NCBI RefSeq assembly: GCF_026427595.1
Contig: NZ_CP101527.1
Coordinates: 1,951,001 to 2,015,000, forward strand
Source: Alkalimarinus sediminis
GTDB taxonomy: Bacteria > Pseudomonadota > Gammaproteobacteria > Pseudomonadales > Oleiphilaceae
Length of the DNA stretch: 64,000 nucleotides
Reading direction: 5' to 3'
The translations under genes were made by a program, and so were the position numbers. Shown in pieces: positions 39,338 to 47,177 of this stretch. Positions within the stretch are counted from its first letter, which is position 1, and each line of letters opens with the position of its first letter. The notes below the pieces were generated by a model. That model was not told the origin of the DNA. It saw only the letters and a program-made list of their open reading frames with translations, and did no database searches.

Positions 39338-39409
39338 TTATAGGGTGCGTTTGCGCACCACGACTCGACAGCATTCAACTTACTTTCGGTGCGCAAGCAC
39401 ACCCTATAA
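39338..39409. repeat. GGTGCGC inverted-repeat element, copy 1
   Basis: 72-bp element with 22-bp arms starting TTATAGGGTGCG and ending CACCCTATAA, two mismatches between the arms. It lies between purU and phhB. The same arm sequence borders two larger elements at 45.3 and 46.5 kb, so this is a dispersed small palindromic repeat family. Confidence 0.85.
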
Positions 39410-39412
39410 CGT

Positions 39413-39763
39413 TTACTCTTCTTCCAGTAGGTCTGTTTTGGCAGCCATAATAAAGTCATTGCGGTGCAAGCCTTTCAGCTTATGACTCCACCAAGTCACC
39501 GTAACCTTCCCCCATTCAGTCAACAAAGCAGGATGATGCCCCATACTTTCAGCCAACCCACCAATACGATGGGTAAACGCCAAGGCATGAAGAAAGTCCT
39601 TAAACTTAAATACTTTTTCTAACTGCATCACCCCATCACGCACTTCAATATTCCAATCTGGAATCTGCTTAATAAGAGACTTTAACTCCTCATCAGAGAC
39701 TTGAGGCGCATCAGCGCTACATGCTTCGCACCGCTCCTCTGTGAGCTTTGCTTCATTATTCAT
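39413..39763 (-). CDS. phhB: Pterin-4a-carbinolamine dehydratase
   Basis: 116-residue enzyme that recycles the tetrahydrobiopterin cofactor of phenylalanine hydroxylase. Shows the family pattern [23 protein letters not shown] followed by HRNDF. No phhA is next to it here. DCoH-type proteins also act in other pterin pathways. Confidence 0.95.
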   Translation of the reverse strand: MNNEAKLTEERCEACSADAPQVSDEELKSLIKQIPDWNIEVRDGVMQLEKVFKFKDFLHALAFTHRIGGLAESMGHHPALLTEWGKVTVTWWSHKLKGLHRNDFIMAAKTDLLEEE

Positions 39764-39897
39764 ATATAAACCACCTAATCCCCCAATCTCGTAGCCGTGA
39801 TACAGCGAAGCGGAATCGAGGAATACCTTAATAACACAAAAACCCTGATTTCAGTCGCTCCGACTTCCACCAAGGCTTTGACGCGAAAGAGCACAAA

Positions 39898-41412
39898 TTA
39901 ACTAACAGACTTGGCCGCTATAATTTTGTCATGCCAAATCTGAGGGGCAGTCTGGTGCACAGAGCTCCCTTTAGTATCAACTGCAACCGAAACAGGCATA
40001 TCCACCACATCAAATTCGTAGATTGCTTCCATTCCCAGCTCAGGGAACGCAACGACCTCTGCCGATTTAATAGCCTTAGACACCAAGTAAGCCGCACCAC
40101 CAACAGCCATCAAGTAAACCGCACCAAACTCTTTTATCGCGTCAATCGCTACCTGGCCACGCTCTGCCTTTCCGATCATCCCCATTAAGCCTGTCTGCTC
40201 TAGCATCTGATGGGTAAATTTATCCATTCGAGTCGCTGTAGTCGGCCCTGCAGGCCCCACAGCCTCACCCTTAACAGGGTCAACTGGCCCTACGTAGTAG
40301 ATAAAGCGATCTTTCAGATCTACCGGTAGCGTTTCACCATTATTGAGCATCTCAACCATTTTCTTGTGCGCAGCATCGCGCCCTGTCAACATTTTACCGG
40401 TTAGCAAAATTGTGTCGCCCGGCTGCCACTCAGCAATTTCTTCTCGAGTAACTGTATTAAGATTTACTTTGCGAGTATTTGCGCCTTCAGTCATAGTAAT
40501 TTCAGGCCAATCTTCCAAACTCGGCGGTGTCTGAAGTGACGGGCCTGAGCCATCTAGCACAAAGTGAGCATGACGTGTTGCTGCACAGTTCGGAATCATC
40601 GCAACCGGCAGTGAAGCCGCGTGAGTTGGGTAGTCTTTGATCTTTATATCGAGCACAGTTGTCAAACCACCCAAACCCTGAGCACCAATACCTAGCTCAT
40701 TAACCTTATCCATAATCTCAAGACGCAGCTCTTCTACTCTATTTTGAGGACCACGCTCACGTAACTCATGAATATCAATCGGGTCCATTAATGACTCCTT
40801 AGCCATCAATGCGGCCTTTTCGGCTGTACCACCAATACCAATACCTAGCATTCCTGGTGGGCACCAGCCCGCCCCCATAGTCGGCACAGTCTTAACAACC
40901 CAGTCAACAATGCTATCACTTGGGTTTAACATAACCATCTTTGACTTATTCTCAGAGCCGCCACCTTTAGCCGCAACCTGTACATCAACGGTATTACCAG
41001 GCACCACTTCATAGTGAATAACAGCCGGAGTATTGTCTTGCGTGTTTTTACGCGCCCCTGCAGGGTCTGCAAGAATAGAAGCTCTTAATACATTATCGGG
41101 GTGCGTGTAGGCTCTGCGCACACCTTCATTAATCATATCATCAACACTCATGTCAGCATCCCACTGAACATCCATGCCGATTTTTACAAATACAGTTACG
41201 ATGCCAGTATCCTGACATATTGGACGATGACCTTCTGCAGACATGCGAGAGTTAATCAGTATCTGCGCCATCGCATCTTTAGCGGCGGGAGACTCTTCTT
41301 TTAAGTAAGCCTCGTGCACACCCTTAACAAAATCAACCGGGTGGTAGTAAGAAATAAACTGAAGCGCATCTGCAACGCTTTCTATAAGGTCGTCTTGGCG
41401 AATAATGGTCAT
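39898..41412 (-). CDS. fumA: Fumarate hydratase, class I (iron-sulfur)
   Basis: Converts fumarate to malate in the TCA cycle using a [4Fe-4S] cluster. 504 residues, alpha region then beta region in one chain. Cluster and active-site segments: CQDTGI (Cys), WCPPGMLGIGIGG (Cys), NCAATRHAHF (Cys), GRDAAHKKM and GPAGPTTATRMD. Monocistronic. Oxygen sensitivity is a family trait. Confidence 0.96.
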   Translation of the reverse strand: MTIIRQDDLIESVADALQFISYYHPVDFVKGVHEAYLKEESPAAKDAMAQILINSRMSAEGHRPICQDTGIVTVFVKIGMDVQWDADMSVDDMINEGVRRAYTHPDNVLRASILADPAGARKNTQDNTPAVIHYEVVPGNTVDVQVAAKGGGSENKSKMVMLNPSDSIVDWVVKTVPTMGAGWCPPGMLGIGIGGTAEKAALMAKESLMDPIDIHELRERGPQNRVEELRLEIMDKVNELGIGAQGLGGLTTVLDIKIKDYPTHAASLPVAMIPNCAATRHAHFVLDGSGPSLQTPPSLEDWPEITMTEGANTRKVNLNTVTREEIAEWQPGDTILLTGKMLTGRDAAHKKMVEMLNNGETLPVDLKDRFIYYVGPVDPVKGEAVGPAGPTTATRMDKFTHQMLEQTGLMGMIGKAERGQVAIDAIKEFGAVYLMAVGGAAYLVSKAIKSAEVVAFPELGMEAIYEFDVVDMPVSVAVDTKGSSVHQTAPQIWHDKIIAAKSVS

Positions 41413-41832
41413 CTATACTCTCTCTAGTCTCTTCAATTATTAACAGTCTTACCGGCATAGCGATAAAACTGCGAAACCCTATGTCTTCTTTTATACTTAG
41501 CAATTGTACAGCAATTTTGTAAGCGTATCACACTCATCCAGTTAACAGCTTGTAACGGCTACTATTTAACCTAGTTTTAGTAAAAAACGAATTAACACCT
41601 TGAAAGGTTGATAAAAACTCGACAGATAAACGAATGCAGTCTAAATTTACATGAAGCGATAATTAGCCTAGCTATGCTTTGCCTATATAACGACAAATCA
41701 TACTTTAGTGCGATAAAACTATTTACACAGCTTGGATATAGTTCAAGCTACAAGAATTTAGGTTTAGACACAGCATTTATATGTCTACAACCGCTCCCAG
41801 AAAATATAAAAATAGGAAAGAAGGTCCTACCT

Positions 41833-44800
41833 ATGTATAAAAAAACCCTACTGAGTTTGGCGGTGGCGTCTACCTTGACCCTAACTGGTTGTTTAGATGA
41901 CGGTGACAACTTTAGAAATGCTGCGCCGGAGTATAATATTACTAATCCGTTGACTGACGGTATTACCTATGCGGTTTTCAACCCGGTTACAAAAGAGTTT
42001 CCTATTCCGAACGACCTAACGTTTGAGCAGGGAGACGACGCAGATGGTACAATGGTCGCTAATGATCGGCTTTCTGGCTTAGATTACTTGGATGGTAATT
42101 CAACCTCAGCACCTTTTGATATAAAGTTTTCAGCACCTCTTGATCCAGAATCAGTTGATAGCAGAGCTTTTGTTCCAAGCCCTGAGCCTACTCAAGGAGG
42201 AATCCTAGTACCAAACCCGGCACAAAACGTATTCTTACTTGATTTAACCTACGCAGGGGGAGATGAACTTAAAAGTATCCCTGGTGAAATACCAACGTTT
42301 CAAGCAGGCATTCTATATCAGGGTTATGTAGCTGCGTTTACTGCTTGGGCTAATGCTGGTGCACCGACCTCAGGGGCAGTTTTCGATGCAAAAGAGAGCG
42401 CTGAAGAAGCACTTCTTAAAAATGTCGATTTCCGTGCAGAAGTAGTTCAACAAGATGGTACAGAAAGCTACCTCCGAATTTCTCCGCAAACTCCTCTCAA
42501 CCCTGAATCTAAATATTTAGTTGTAGTAACAAACGAAGTTCAAGACAGTCAAGCCAACCCTGTAGGACAATCAAGTACCTACGCAAACCTTTCAGATCCA
42601 AATTCACCTCTGGGATCAAGCAGCCTAGAGCCTGTGAGAACTGCAATTCTTGGATGGGAGCGATTAGCAGCAGGTTGGTTCGGTGCAGCAACAAATATAA
42701 GTCGAAATGCTTTAGGGGTCGACTCTTTGTCTGCTGACAATATTTCATTATCATTGACTTTTACAACCGGCGGAACTGATACTGTTCTCAAATCTATGGC
42801 TGCTCCAGAGATTTTCTTTATTAAGAAGGCAACCATAGAAGCAAGACAAGAAGGTATAACAGAGTTAGTTTCTGATAAGCTAACCCTTACAGCATCAGAG
42901 TTTCCAAACATTCCACCAGAAAATACTACATTAAACACTTACTTCCTAGGCGCCATCACTACCCCTGGTGCAGCGACTTATATAGAAGAGTTGGATCCCA
43001 CAGACCCTAATGGGAATTACGACCCGGCCTTAAAATATTTTTCCGATTTAACTGACGCGACTATGCTATTTAAAGCGCAAGCAGGGGCAGCAGAGGCTAG
43101 CATTTCAATCGCCAGAGGTGACAGCGCGCCTTTTAATGGAGATGGAACAGACTTAATCGTAGCAGCATCAACTACCACTGCCGGGCTAATTTCTGGAGGA
43201 GCATTACAGAAGCCAACTTCAGGTATTACCGATAAGAATGGAGACACATTTGTAACAATTCAAGATACATTTTTACCTCTACTTGCGGCTGCTCAGGGTA
43301 CCCCTCCAACAGGTGCCGTTTCGGAGTATGCCCTTCCTAGCCAATCAGCACTTGGACTCCCTGCGGAGGGTTTTGTACTTCAAGGGCAAATTGAAGTACC
43401 TTACTTTCTACCTGATGCAGCAAGCGAAGCAAACAAAAATGGCCTACTGACTGGTACATGGACGGCACAACCAGGATTAGGCGCCCCAAGTGATAAGATC
43501 ACTTATCGTTTTCCGTTTGCGGAAAAAGTAGCAATGGAAAACATACCTTTTCTACTAAGTAAACCGATCGACTCTACAAGACCTGCTAGCGGGAACGGAT
43601 GGCCTGTAGTCATTTACCAGCACGGAATTTTCGGGTCCAGAGGGCATAGTTTACCTATAGGTAATACTTTAGGCGCTGGATGCTTAACCGCAAACCCAAC
43701 AAATGCTGAAGTTCAAAACCCAGCAGGTCAAGATGCTCCTCGCTGCTTCGTAACAATCGCAATTGACCAACCATTACACGGCTTAGCACCAACAGTTGCT
43801 ACTGGCGACTTAGACTCTTTAGCTGCAGCTGGGCTCAGCGTTGACGTTACTTCTGCTGCCGACGGGTTTGCCGCCCGTGACTGGAGCGCAACTCCGTATG
43901 CTGGTCTTCATGAAAGACACTTTGGGTGGTCAAAAACGAGCAGCCTAGACTCAACTCCAACTGAAATGGCATATTCTGCAGATGCAGCTAGTGCGCATGG
44001 TTTCTCTGGAGAATATTATATCAACCTTGCTTTGCCGCCAGGAAGTCGAGATAACTTGCGTCAGTCGGCAATGGATCTTCTGACTTTAACCGCAAGCTTA
44101 AAAGACATTGATTTGGATGGAAACCCTGCGACACAAGACCTTGATACAGACAGAGTCTTTTTTGTGGGCCATTCATTGGGCGGTATCGTTGGTACTACTT
44201 ATAGTGCTACCAACAATGACCCTAGTGTTCAGGCATTTAACATGCTACCAGCACTTAAAGCTGTAGCTCTTGAAACTACTGGTGGTCAAATAACTCGCAT
44301 TCTAGAGAACTCAGCCAGCTTAGGAAGCACTATCCTGGAAGGCTTAGCGCTGAATGAAGTTAGTCAGGGCTCTAGCACTTTTGAGATCTTCATGAATACG
44401 ACACAAGCTGCTATAGATTCTGGCGATTCAATTAACTTTGCAGCAGCTCTTGCAAATACTGGTACACCAATACTTGCAACCGAGGTTTACGGCGATGGAA
44501 GCGATAGAGGAACTCAAGATCAAACTATTCCAGTCAACACCGACTCTGTAGATGGTGCTTACCTAGCTCAATCAGGTATCGCACTAAATACTCCACTCGG
44601 AGGAACCGAGCCGCTTCTTAGAGAGTTAGATTTGGATAACATTACTTCTCCTGGATTAGCGACTGATGCCGCTGGAATTCAGAGTGCAGTTCGCTTTAAT
44701 CAAGGTTCTCACACGACCATCATTACTGCAGACAACCTAACAGTCTTCACAGAAATGGCGACTCAGCTTGTTACTTTCTTCTCAAGTCAAGGACTAGAAG

Positions 44801-44883
44801 TTGCCGTTGGAGCAGCAACAGATAGTGACGGAAACCCAACAGCTGCAGTTATTAGTGATGCAGAGCCAGATATAAGTAAATAA
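41833..44883 (+). CDS. VolA / Pla-1-like extracellular lipase lipoprotein
   Basis: 1,016-residue lipoprotein. Signal peptide MYKKTLLSLAV ends in lipobox LTGC, so the mature protein is lipid-anchored, probably at the cell surface. The family has an N-terminal virulence-factor lipase domain (about 40-330) and a C-terminal alpha/beta hydrolase: oxyanion segment VIYQHGIFG (about 595), nucleophile GHSLGG (Ser about 781), and a late His in FNQGSHTT (about 960). VolA of Vibrio cholerae is a surface lysophospholipase that frees fatty acids from host lipid; Pla-1 of Aeromonas is similar. The start is the ATG with AAGG eight bases upstream; the frame is open for 75 more codons without signal sequence. 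A terminator follows. It lies next to the CsrB/RsmY-like RNA locus. Confidence 0.9.
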   Translation: MYKKTLLSLAVASTLTLTGCLDDGDNFRNAAPEYNITNPLTDGITYAVFNPVTKEFPIPNDLTFEQGDDADGTMVANDRLSGLDYLDGNSTSAPFDIKFSAPLDPESVDSRAFVPSPEPTQGGILVPNPAQNVFLLDLTYAGGDELKSIPGEIPTFQAGILYQGYVAAFTAWANAGAPTSGAVFDAKESAEEALLKNVDFRAEVVQQDGTESYLRISPQTPLNPESKYLVVVTNEVQDSQANPVGQSSTYANLSDPNSPLGSSSLEPVRTAILGWERLAAGWFGAATNISRNALGVDSLSADNISLSLTFTTGGTDTVLKSMAAPEIFFIKKATIEARQEGITELVSDKLTLTASEFPNIPPENTTLNTYFLGAITTPGAATYIEELDPTDPNGNYDPALKYFSDLTDATMLFKAQAGAAEASISIARGDSAPFNGDGTDLIVAASTTTAGLISGGALQKPTSGITDKNGDTFVTIQDTFLPLLAAAQGTPPTGAVSEYALPSQSALGLPAEGFVLQGQIEVPYFLPDAASEANKNGLLTGTWTAQPGLGAPSDKITYRFPFAEKVAMENIPFLLSKPIDSTRPASGNGWPVVIYQHGIFGSRGHSLPIGNTLGAGCLTANPTNAEVQNPAGQDAPRCFVTIAIDQPLHGLAPTVATGDLDSLAAAGLSVDVTSAADGFAARDWSATPYAGLHERHFGWSKTSSLDSTPTEMAYSADAASAHGFSGEYYINLALPPGSRDNLRQSAMDLLTLTASLKDIDLDGNPATQDLDTDRVFFVGHSLGGIVGTTYSATNNDPSVQAFNMLPALKAVALETTGGQITRILENSASLGSTILEGLALNEVSQGSSTFEIFMNTTQAAIDSGDSINFAAALANTGTPILATEVYGDGSDRGTQDQTIPVNTDSVDGAYLAQSGIALNTPLGGTEPLLRELDLDNITSPGLATDAAGIQSAVRFNQGSHTTIITADNLTVFTEMATQLVTFFSSQGLEVAVGAATDSDGNPTAAVISDAEPDISK

Positions 44884-44904
44884 TATTTATTAAACGCTAT
44901 ATTT

Positions 44905-44931
44905 AAACCCCTCTTTCGAGGGGTTTTTTTT
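44905..44931 (+). terminator. Rho-independent terminator of the lipase gene
   Basis: 9-bp stem AAACCCCTC/GAGGGGTTT, loop TTTC, then a T-run. It is followed at once by the terminator of the opposite-strand small RNA. Confidence 0.93.
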
Positions 44932-44959
44932 GGTTTAAAAAGGTTGCTGCTTTAAAACC

Positions 44960-44989
44960 AAAAAGGGCGCTGAAATCCTTGCAGCGCCC
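44960..44989 (-). terminator. Terminator of sRNA copy 1
   Basis: Minus-strand stem GGGCGCTG/CAGCGCCC followed by five U. In copy 1 a C-U mismatch stops the stem one pair earlier than in copy 2. Confidence 0.9.
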
Positions 44990-45110
44990 TATCGATTAGA
45001 TGCTTCCTTTACCATTCCTTAGGTAACCGGCCGTCCTTGTTTACTTCCTTGTCCGCATCCTTACGTTATTACTAGTTTACTCGTGAGAGCAATCTACATG
45101 TCGTCCTGAC
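44960..45110 (-). ncRNA. CsrB/RsmY-like CsrA-binding small RNA, copy 1
   Basis: Predicted 151-nt transcript. Its 5' end GTCAGGACG resembles the start of Pseudomonas RsmY. Eight GGA motifs are present, with + strand TCC at 44976, 45005, 45016, 45034, 45046, 45052, 45058 and 45104; several have the ACAAGGA context preferred by CsrA. It ends in a terminator GGGCGCTG/CAGCGCCC with a GGA in the loop and a run of U. Such RNAs sequester CsrA/RsmA. Identification is from motif density, 5' end, terminator and promoter layout, not from a database hit. No protein frame covers it. Confidence 0.83.
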
Positions 45111-45117
45111 GAAGTGA

Positions 45118-45146
45118 ATAATACGGAACCAGCCTAGTAAGAGATA
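45118..45146 (-). promoter_or_regulatory. Promoter of sRNA copy 1
   Basis: Minus-strand -10 box TATTAT (45123-45118), seven bases before the predicted first base G at 45110. At 17-bp spacing the -35 position reads TATCTC, a poor match, as expected for an activator-dependent promoter. Confidence 0.65.
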
Positions 45147-45166
45147 TAGTCAATGTCTCAAATGTG

Positions 45167-45184
45167 TGTGGGATATATCTCACA
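45167..45184. promoter_or_regulatory. GacA/UvrY-type activator dyad, copy 1
   Basis: TGTGGGATATATCTCACA, an 18-bp dyad with one mismatched position, centred about 65 bp before the predicted sRNA start. It resembles the TGTAAG-N6-CTTACA upstream element through which GacA activates rsm RNAs. Identity inferred from sequence and position. Confidence 0.65.
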
Positions 45185-45297
45185 TTAATAGAGCAAGCAT
45201 TCTAATTAGTACCTTAAACTACACTCGTCATCTTCGCTGAGGCGAATGCGTAGCTGCTTTCACAAGGACGATATGAAATGTAAATGAATGATGCAAT

Positions 45298-45394
45298 ATA
45301 GGGTGCGCTTGCGCACCGATTATCGTTTTAATAAACCATCCAGCGCAGTCAATCTATTACCCACAGTATCAAACGGTGCGCAAGCGCACCCTAT
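45298..45394. repeat. GGTGCGC inverted-repeat element, copy 2
   Basis: 97-bp element with perfect 21-bp arms beginning ATAGGGTGCGCTTGC and a 55-nt centre. It is the right end of the long direct repeat and related to the solo element at 39338. Confidence 0.92.
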
Positions 45395-45530
45395 TTCTTC
45401 TTAAATCAAATACACTCTTTACCCAATCATTGATGACTTGTTAAAATTTCACACTAAACCTGCTTAAAGGATTTAAGCAGAATCTAACTAGCTATCAAGT
45501 GCTAATCAAATACAATCAAGGAAGATTAAT

Positions 45531-45938
45531 ATGTCTTATTGCACCTCAGATAACGGACTACTCGGCACATTTATCGATGAGAACATGGCTTCACTCGGCC
45601 TGCCAATGCCATCAACAGTCTTCGAAACAGCAGGGTCAATGACCGCGATTGCCACCAGCATTGCTGAAGTCATAGAAATAAATGGTACATCCCTTAATCT
45701 GTATCAAGCTCTTAACAAAATCAACTCAGCAAAAAACGCACTATCTGTTTCTGCAGGCATTACTGCGTCTTACTATTTGGGAGCATTAATCGGGTCAATG
45801 GCTGTCGCTTCAGGAAGATGCCTTGCAAATGGTGCGACCATTGCCGATGCAATATGGACTGCACGAGAAATGGGTATTTTTGGTTCATGGCTAGATGCAG
45901 AGTATATAAAACACCCTAAACTACTCCGTAAACACTAA
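45531..45938 (+). CDS. Hypothetical protein between the two sRNA copies
   Basis: 135 residues; not recognised. The N-terminal part (MSYCTSDNGLLGTFIDEN) is soluble; residues about 60-115 form an Ala/Gly/Ser-rich helical stretch (SVSAGITASYYLGALIGSMA) that could insert in or lie on a membrane, followed by a charged C terminus. No signal peptide. AAGGAAGA lies seven bases before the ATG, so translation is likely. A second small gene begins 12 bp after its stop, so the two form a mini-operon. The reading frame is well kept and both are enclosed by the 440-bp direct repeats. Confidence 0.75.
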   Translation: MSYCTSDNGLLGTFIDENMASLGLPMPSTVFETAGSMTAIATSIAEVIEINGTSLNLYQALNKINSAKNALSVSAGITASYYLGALIGSMAVASGRCLANGATIADAIWTAREMGIFGSWLDAEYIKHPKLLRKH

Positions 45939-45950
45939 TAGGATGAACCA

Positions 45951-46121
45951 ATGAATACATTTACTCAGTATATTTTATTCTTTCTGCTCGCATCACTGTG
46001 CGCTGCAACGGCCCACTTCTATTTTTCGGTCTCAGGCGAGTTTGCGTTTATACCGTTTTACGCCTTATTAATTTGGCGATTAATCAGCTTGGCAAAAAAT
46101 AGAAGCAGTCAAGTTAAGTAG
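45951..46121 (+). CDS. Small hydrophobic membrane protein (56 residues)
   Basis: Short gene starting MNTFTQYILFFLLASLCAAT, with two hydrophobic segments (about 5-22 and 27-46) and a basic tail (KNRSSQVK). It would span the inner membrane twice with both ends inside. The start is 12 bp after the stop of the 135-residue gene, with TAGGA shortly upstream. Its stop lies 14 bp before the convergent end of sRNA copy 2. Function unknown. Confidence 0.65.
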   Translation: MNTFTQYILFFLLASLCAATAHFYFSVSGEFAFIPFYALLIWRLISLAKNRSSQVK

Positions 46122-46135
46122 CGAACCCAAAACGC

Positions 46136-46165
46136 AAAAAGGGCGCTGCAATCCTTGCAGCGCCC
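46136..46165 (-). terminator. Terminator of sRNA copy 2
   Basis: Minus-strand stem GGGCGCTGC/GCAGCGCCC, loop AAGGATT, followed by five U. Confidence 0.92.
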
Positions 46166-46286
46166 TATCGATTAGATGCTTCCTTTACCATTCCTTAGGT
46201 AACCGGCCGTCCTTGTTTACTTCCTTGTCCGCATCCTTACGTTATTACTAGTTTACTCGTGAGAGCAATCTACATGTCGTCCTGAC
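46136..46286 (-). ncRNA. CsrB/RsmY-like CsrA-binding small RNA, copy 2
   Basis: Same 151-nt RNA as copy 1, with the same eight GGA motifs, 5' GTCAGGAC and terminator. The single difference seen inside the transcript is in the terminator: here GCTGC/GCAGC pairs one step further, leaving an AAGGATT loop. Both copies should be active because the promoter elements are identical. Confidence 0.83.
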
Positions 46287-46293
46287 GAAGTGA

Positions 46294-46322
46294 ATAATAC
46301 GGAACCAGCCTAGTAAGAGATA
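46294..46322 (-). promoter_or_regulatory. Promoter of sRNA copy 2
   Basis: TATTAT -10 box (46299-46294) placed seven bases before the predicted start at 46286, with a weak -35, identical to copy 1. Confidence 0.65.
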
Positions 46323-46342
46323 TAGTCAATGTCTCAAATGTG

Positions 46343-46360
46343 TGTGGGATATATCTCACA
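46343..46360. promoter_or_regulatory. GacA/UvrY-type activator dyad, copy 2
   Basis: TGTGGGATATATCTCACA, identical to the site of copy 1 and at the same distance from the sRNA start. Confidence 0.65.
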
Positions 46361-46467
46361 TTAGTAGAGCAAGCATTCTAATTAGTACCTTAAACTACAC
46401 TCGTCATCTTCGCGAATGCGTAGCTGCTTTCGCAAGGACGATATGAAATGTAAATGAATGATGCAAT

Positions 46468-46564
46468 ATAGGGTGCGCTTGCGCACCGATTATCGTTTTA
46501 ATAAACCATACAGTGCAGCTAATCTCTTACCCACAGCATCAAACGGTGCGCAAGCGCACCCTAT
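46468..46564. repeat. GGTGCGC inverted-repeat element, copy 3
   Basis: 97-bp element with perfect 21-bp arms, as at 45298, but with several substitutions in the centre. Confidence 0.92.
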
Positions 46565-46647
46565 TTCTTTTTATACTATATCGAGTTACAAACAAATATC
46601 TGCGTAATTCATCAAACTAATAGATAACGCACCACAACTATAATTGC

Positions 46648-47085
46648 TTAATTTACCCAATCCCTTAGCTTTAACGTAAGCTCGTGGGTGGGGCTTTTTA
46701 AGATCATGTTTTTTGGGGTTAACGTAATCTCGCTCCACGAAGACAATACTTCTGTCATCACCTGCTCTATTTTCATGTCTGCTTCAGGGCACATTTTTCT
46801 GGTTAACCCCATTTTCTCAATGCGAAACGCTCCGTTTTCGTTCAGGGCAGCCTGACCAAAAAAGTTATTACAGCCCGCCATACCGTTTGCGGTAAAGTGC
46901 TCGCCGATTTCCAGACGTGGCTTTTGCTGTTTGTTTGGGACTGAAATAAGCTCACCATCTATATGGGTCAGCTCCCAATTATGATGCTGTAGCGCTTTTA
47001 CGGTTACAGAGTTGCTTTCTTCTTCAATCGAAGCGCAGGCACTCATCAGTACTGACAAAGTCACCACAGATAATATTCGTTTCAT
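46648..47085 (-). CDS. META domain lipoprotein (HslJ-like)
   Basis: 145-residue lipoprotein. Signal peptide MKRILSVVTLSVLMSAC ends in a lipobox; the mature part is a META domain (HHNWELTHIDGE, GCNNFFGQA, TRKMCPEADM-x-IE) as in HslJ, a heat-inducible outer-membrane-associated protein linked to novobiocin resistance. Start chosen at the ATG with GGAG six bases upstream rather than eight codons earlier. Biochemical role unknown. Confidence 0.88.
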   Translation of the reverse strand: MKRILSVVTLSVLMSACASIEEESNSVTVKALQHHNWELTHIDGELISVPNKQQKPRLEIGEHFTANGMAGCNNFFGQAALNENGAFRIEKMGLTRKMCPEADMKIEQVMTEVLSSWSEITLTPKNMILKSPTHELTLKLRDWVN

Positions 47086-47113
47086 TACAATCTCCAGTAG
47101 AGTATCCATACAT

Positions 47114-47135
47114 AAAAAAACCGGGCAATGCCCGG
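47114..47135 (-). terminator. Terminator of argG
   Basis: Stem CCGGGC/GCCCGG with a 3-nt loop and a seven-base T-run on the minus strand, 43 bp after the argG stop. Confidence 0.92.
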
Positions 47136-47177
47136 CTCTTTTTTATAACGATCAAACAACCATTTCGGCGCTCTACA

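Larger units (their letters stand above)
44959..45401. repeat. Long direct repeat, copy 1 (sRNA, promoter and inverted-repeat tail)
   Basis: About 440 bp that recurs at 46135-46571 in the same orientation. The first 260 bp differ at only a base or two, including one in the sRNA terminator loop; further right there is a 6-bp indel (TGAGGC present here only) and several substitutions in the tail. It contains the sRNA, its promoter, the activator-like dyad and a GGTGCGC inverted-repeat element. Confidence 0.95.
46135..46571. repeat. Long direct repeat, copy 2
   Basis: Second copy of the 440-bp unit, 1,176 bp after the first over the sRNA half and 1,170 bp after it beyond the 6-bp indel. Differences from copy 1 cluster in the inverted-repeat tail, while the sRNA and its promoter are practically unchanged. 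Confidence 0.95.

Noticed and set aside
44959..46571. Repeats flanking small genes considered as an IS, composite transposon or integron cassettes
   Set aside because: No transposase or integrase is encoded, and the repeats contain a complete promoter-sRNA-terminator unit instead of attC or IS-end features.
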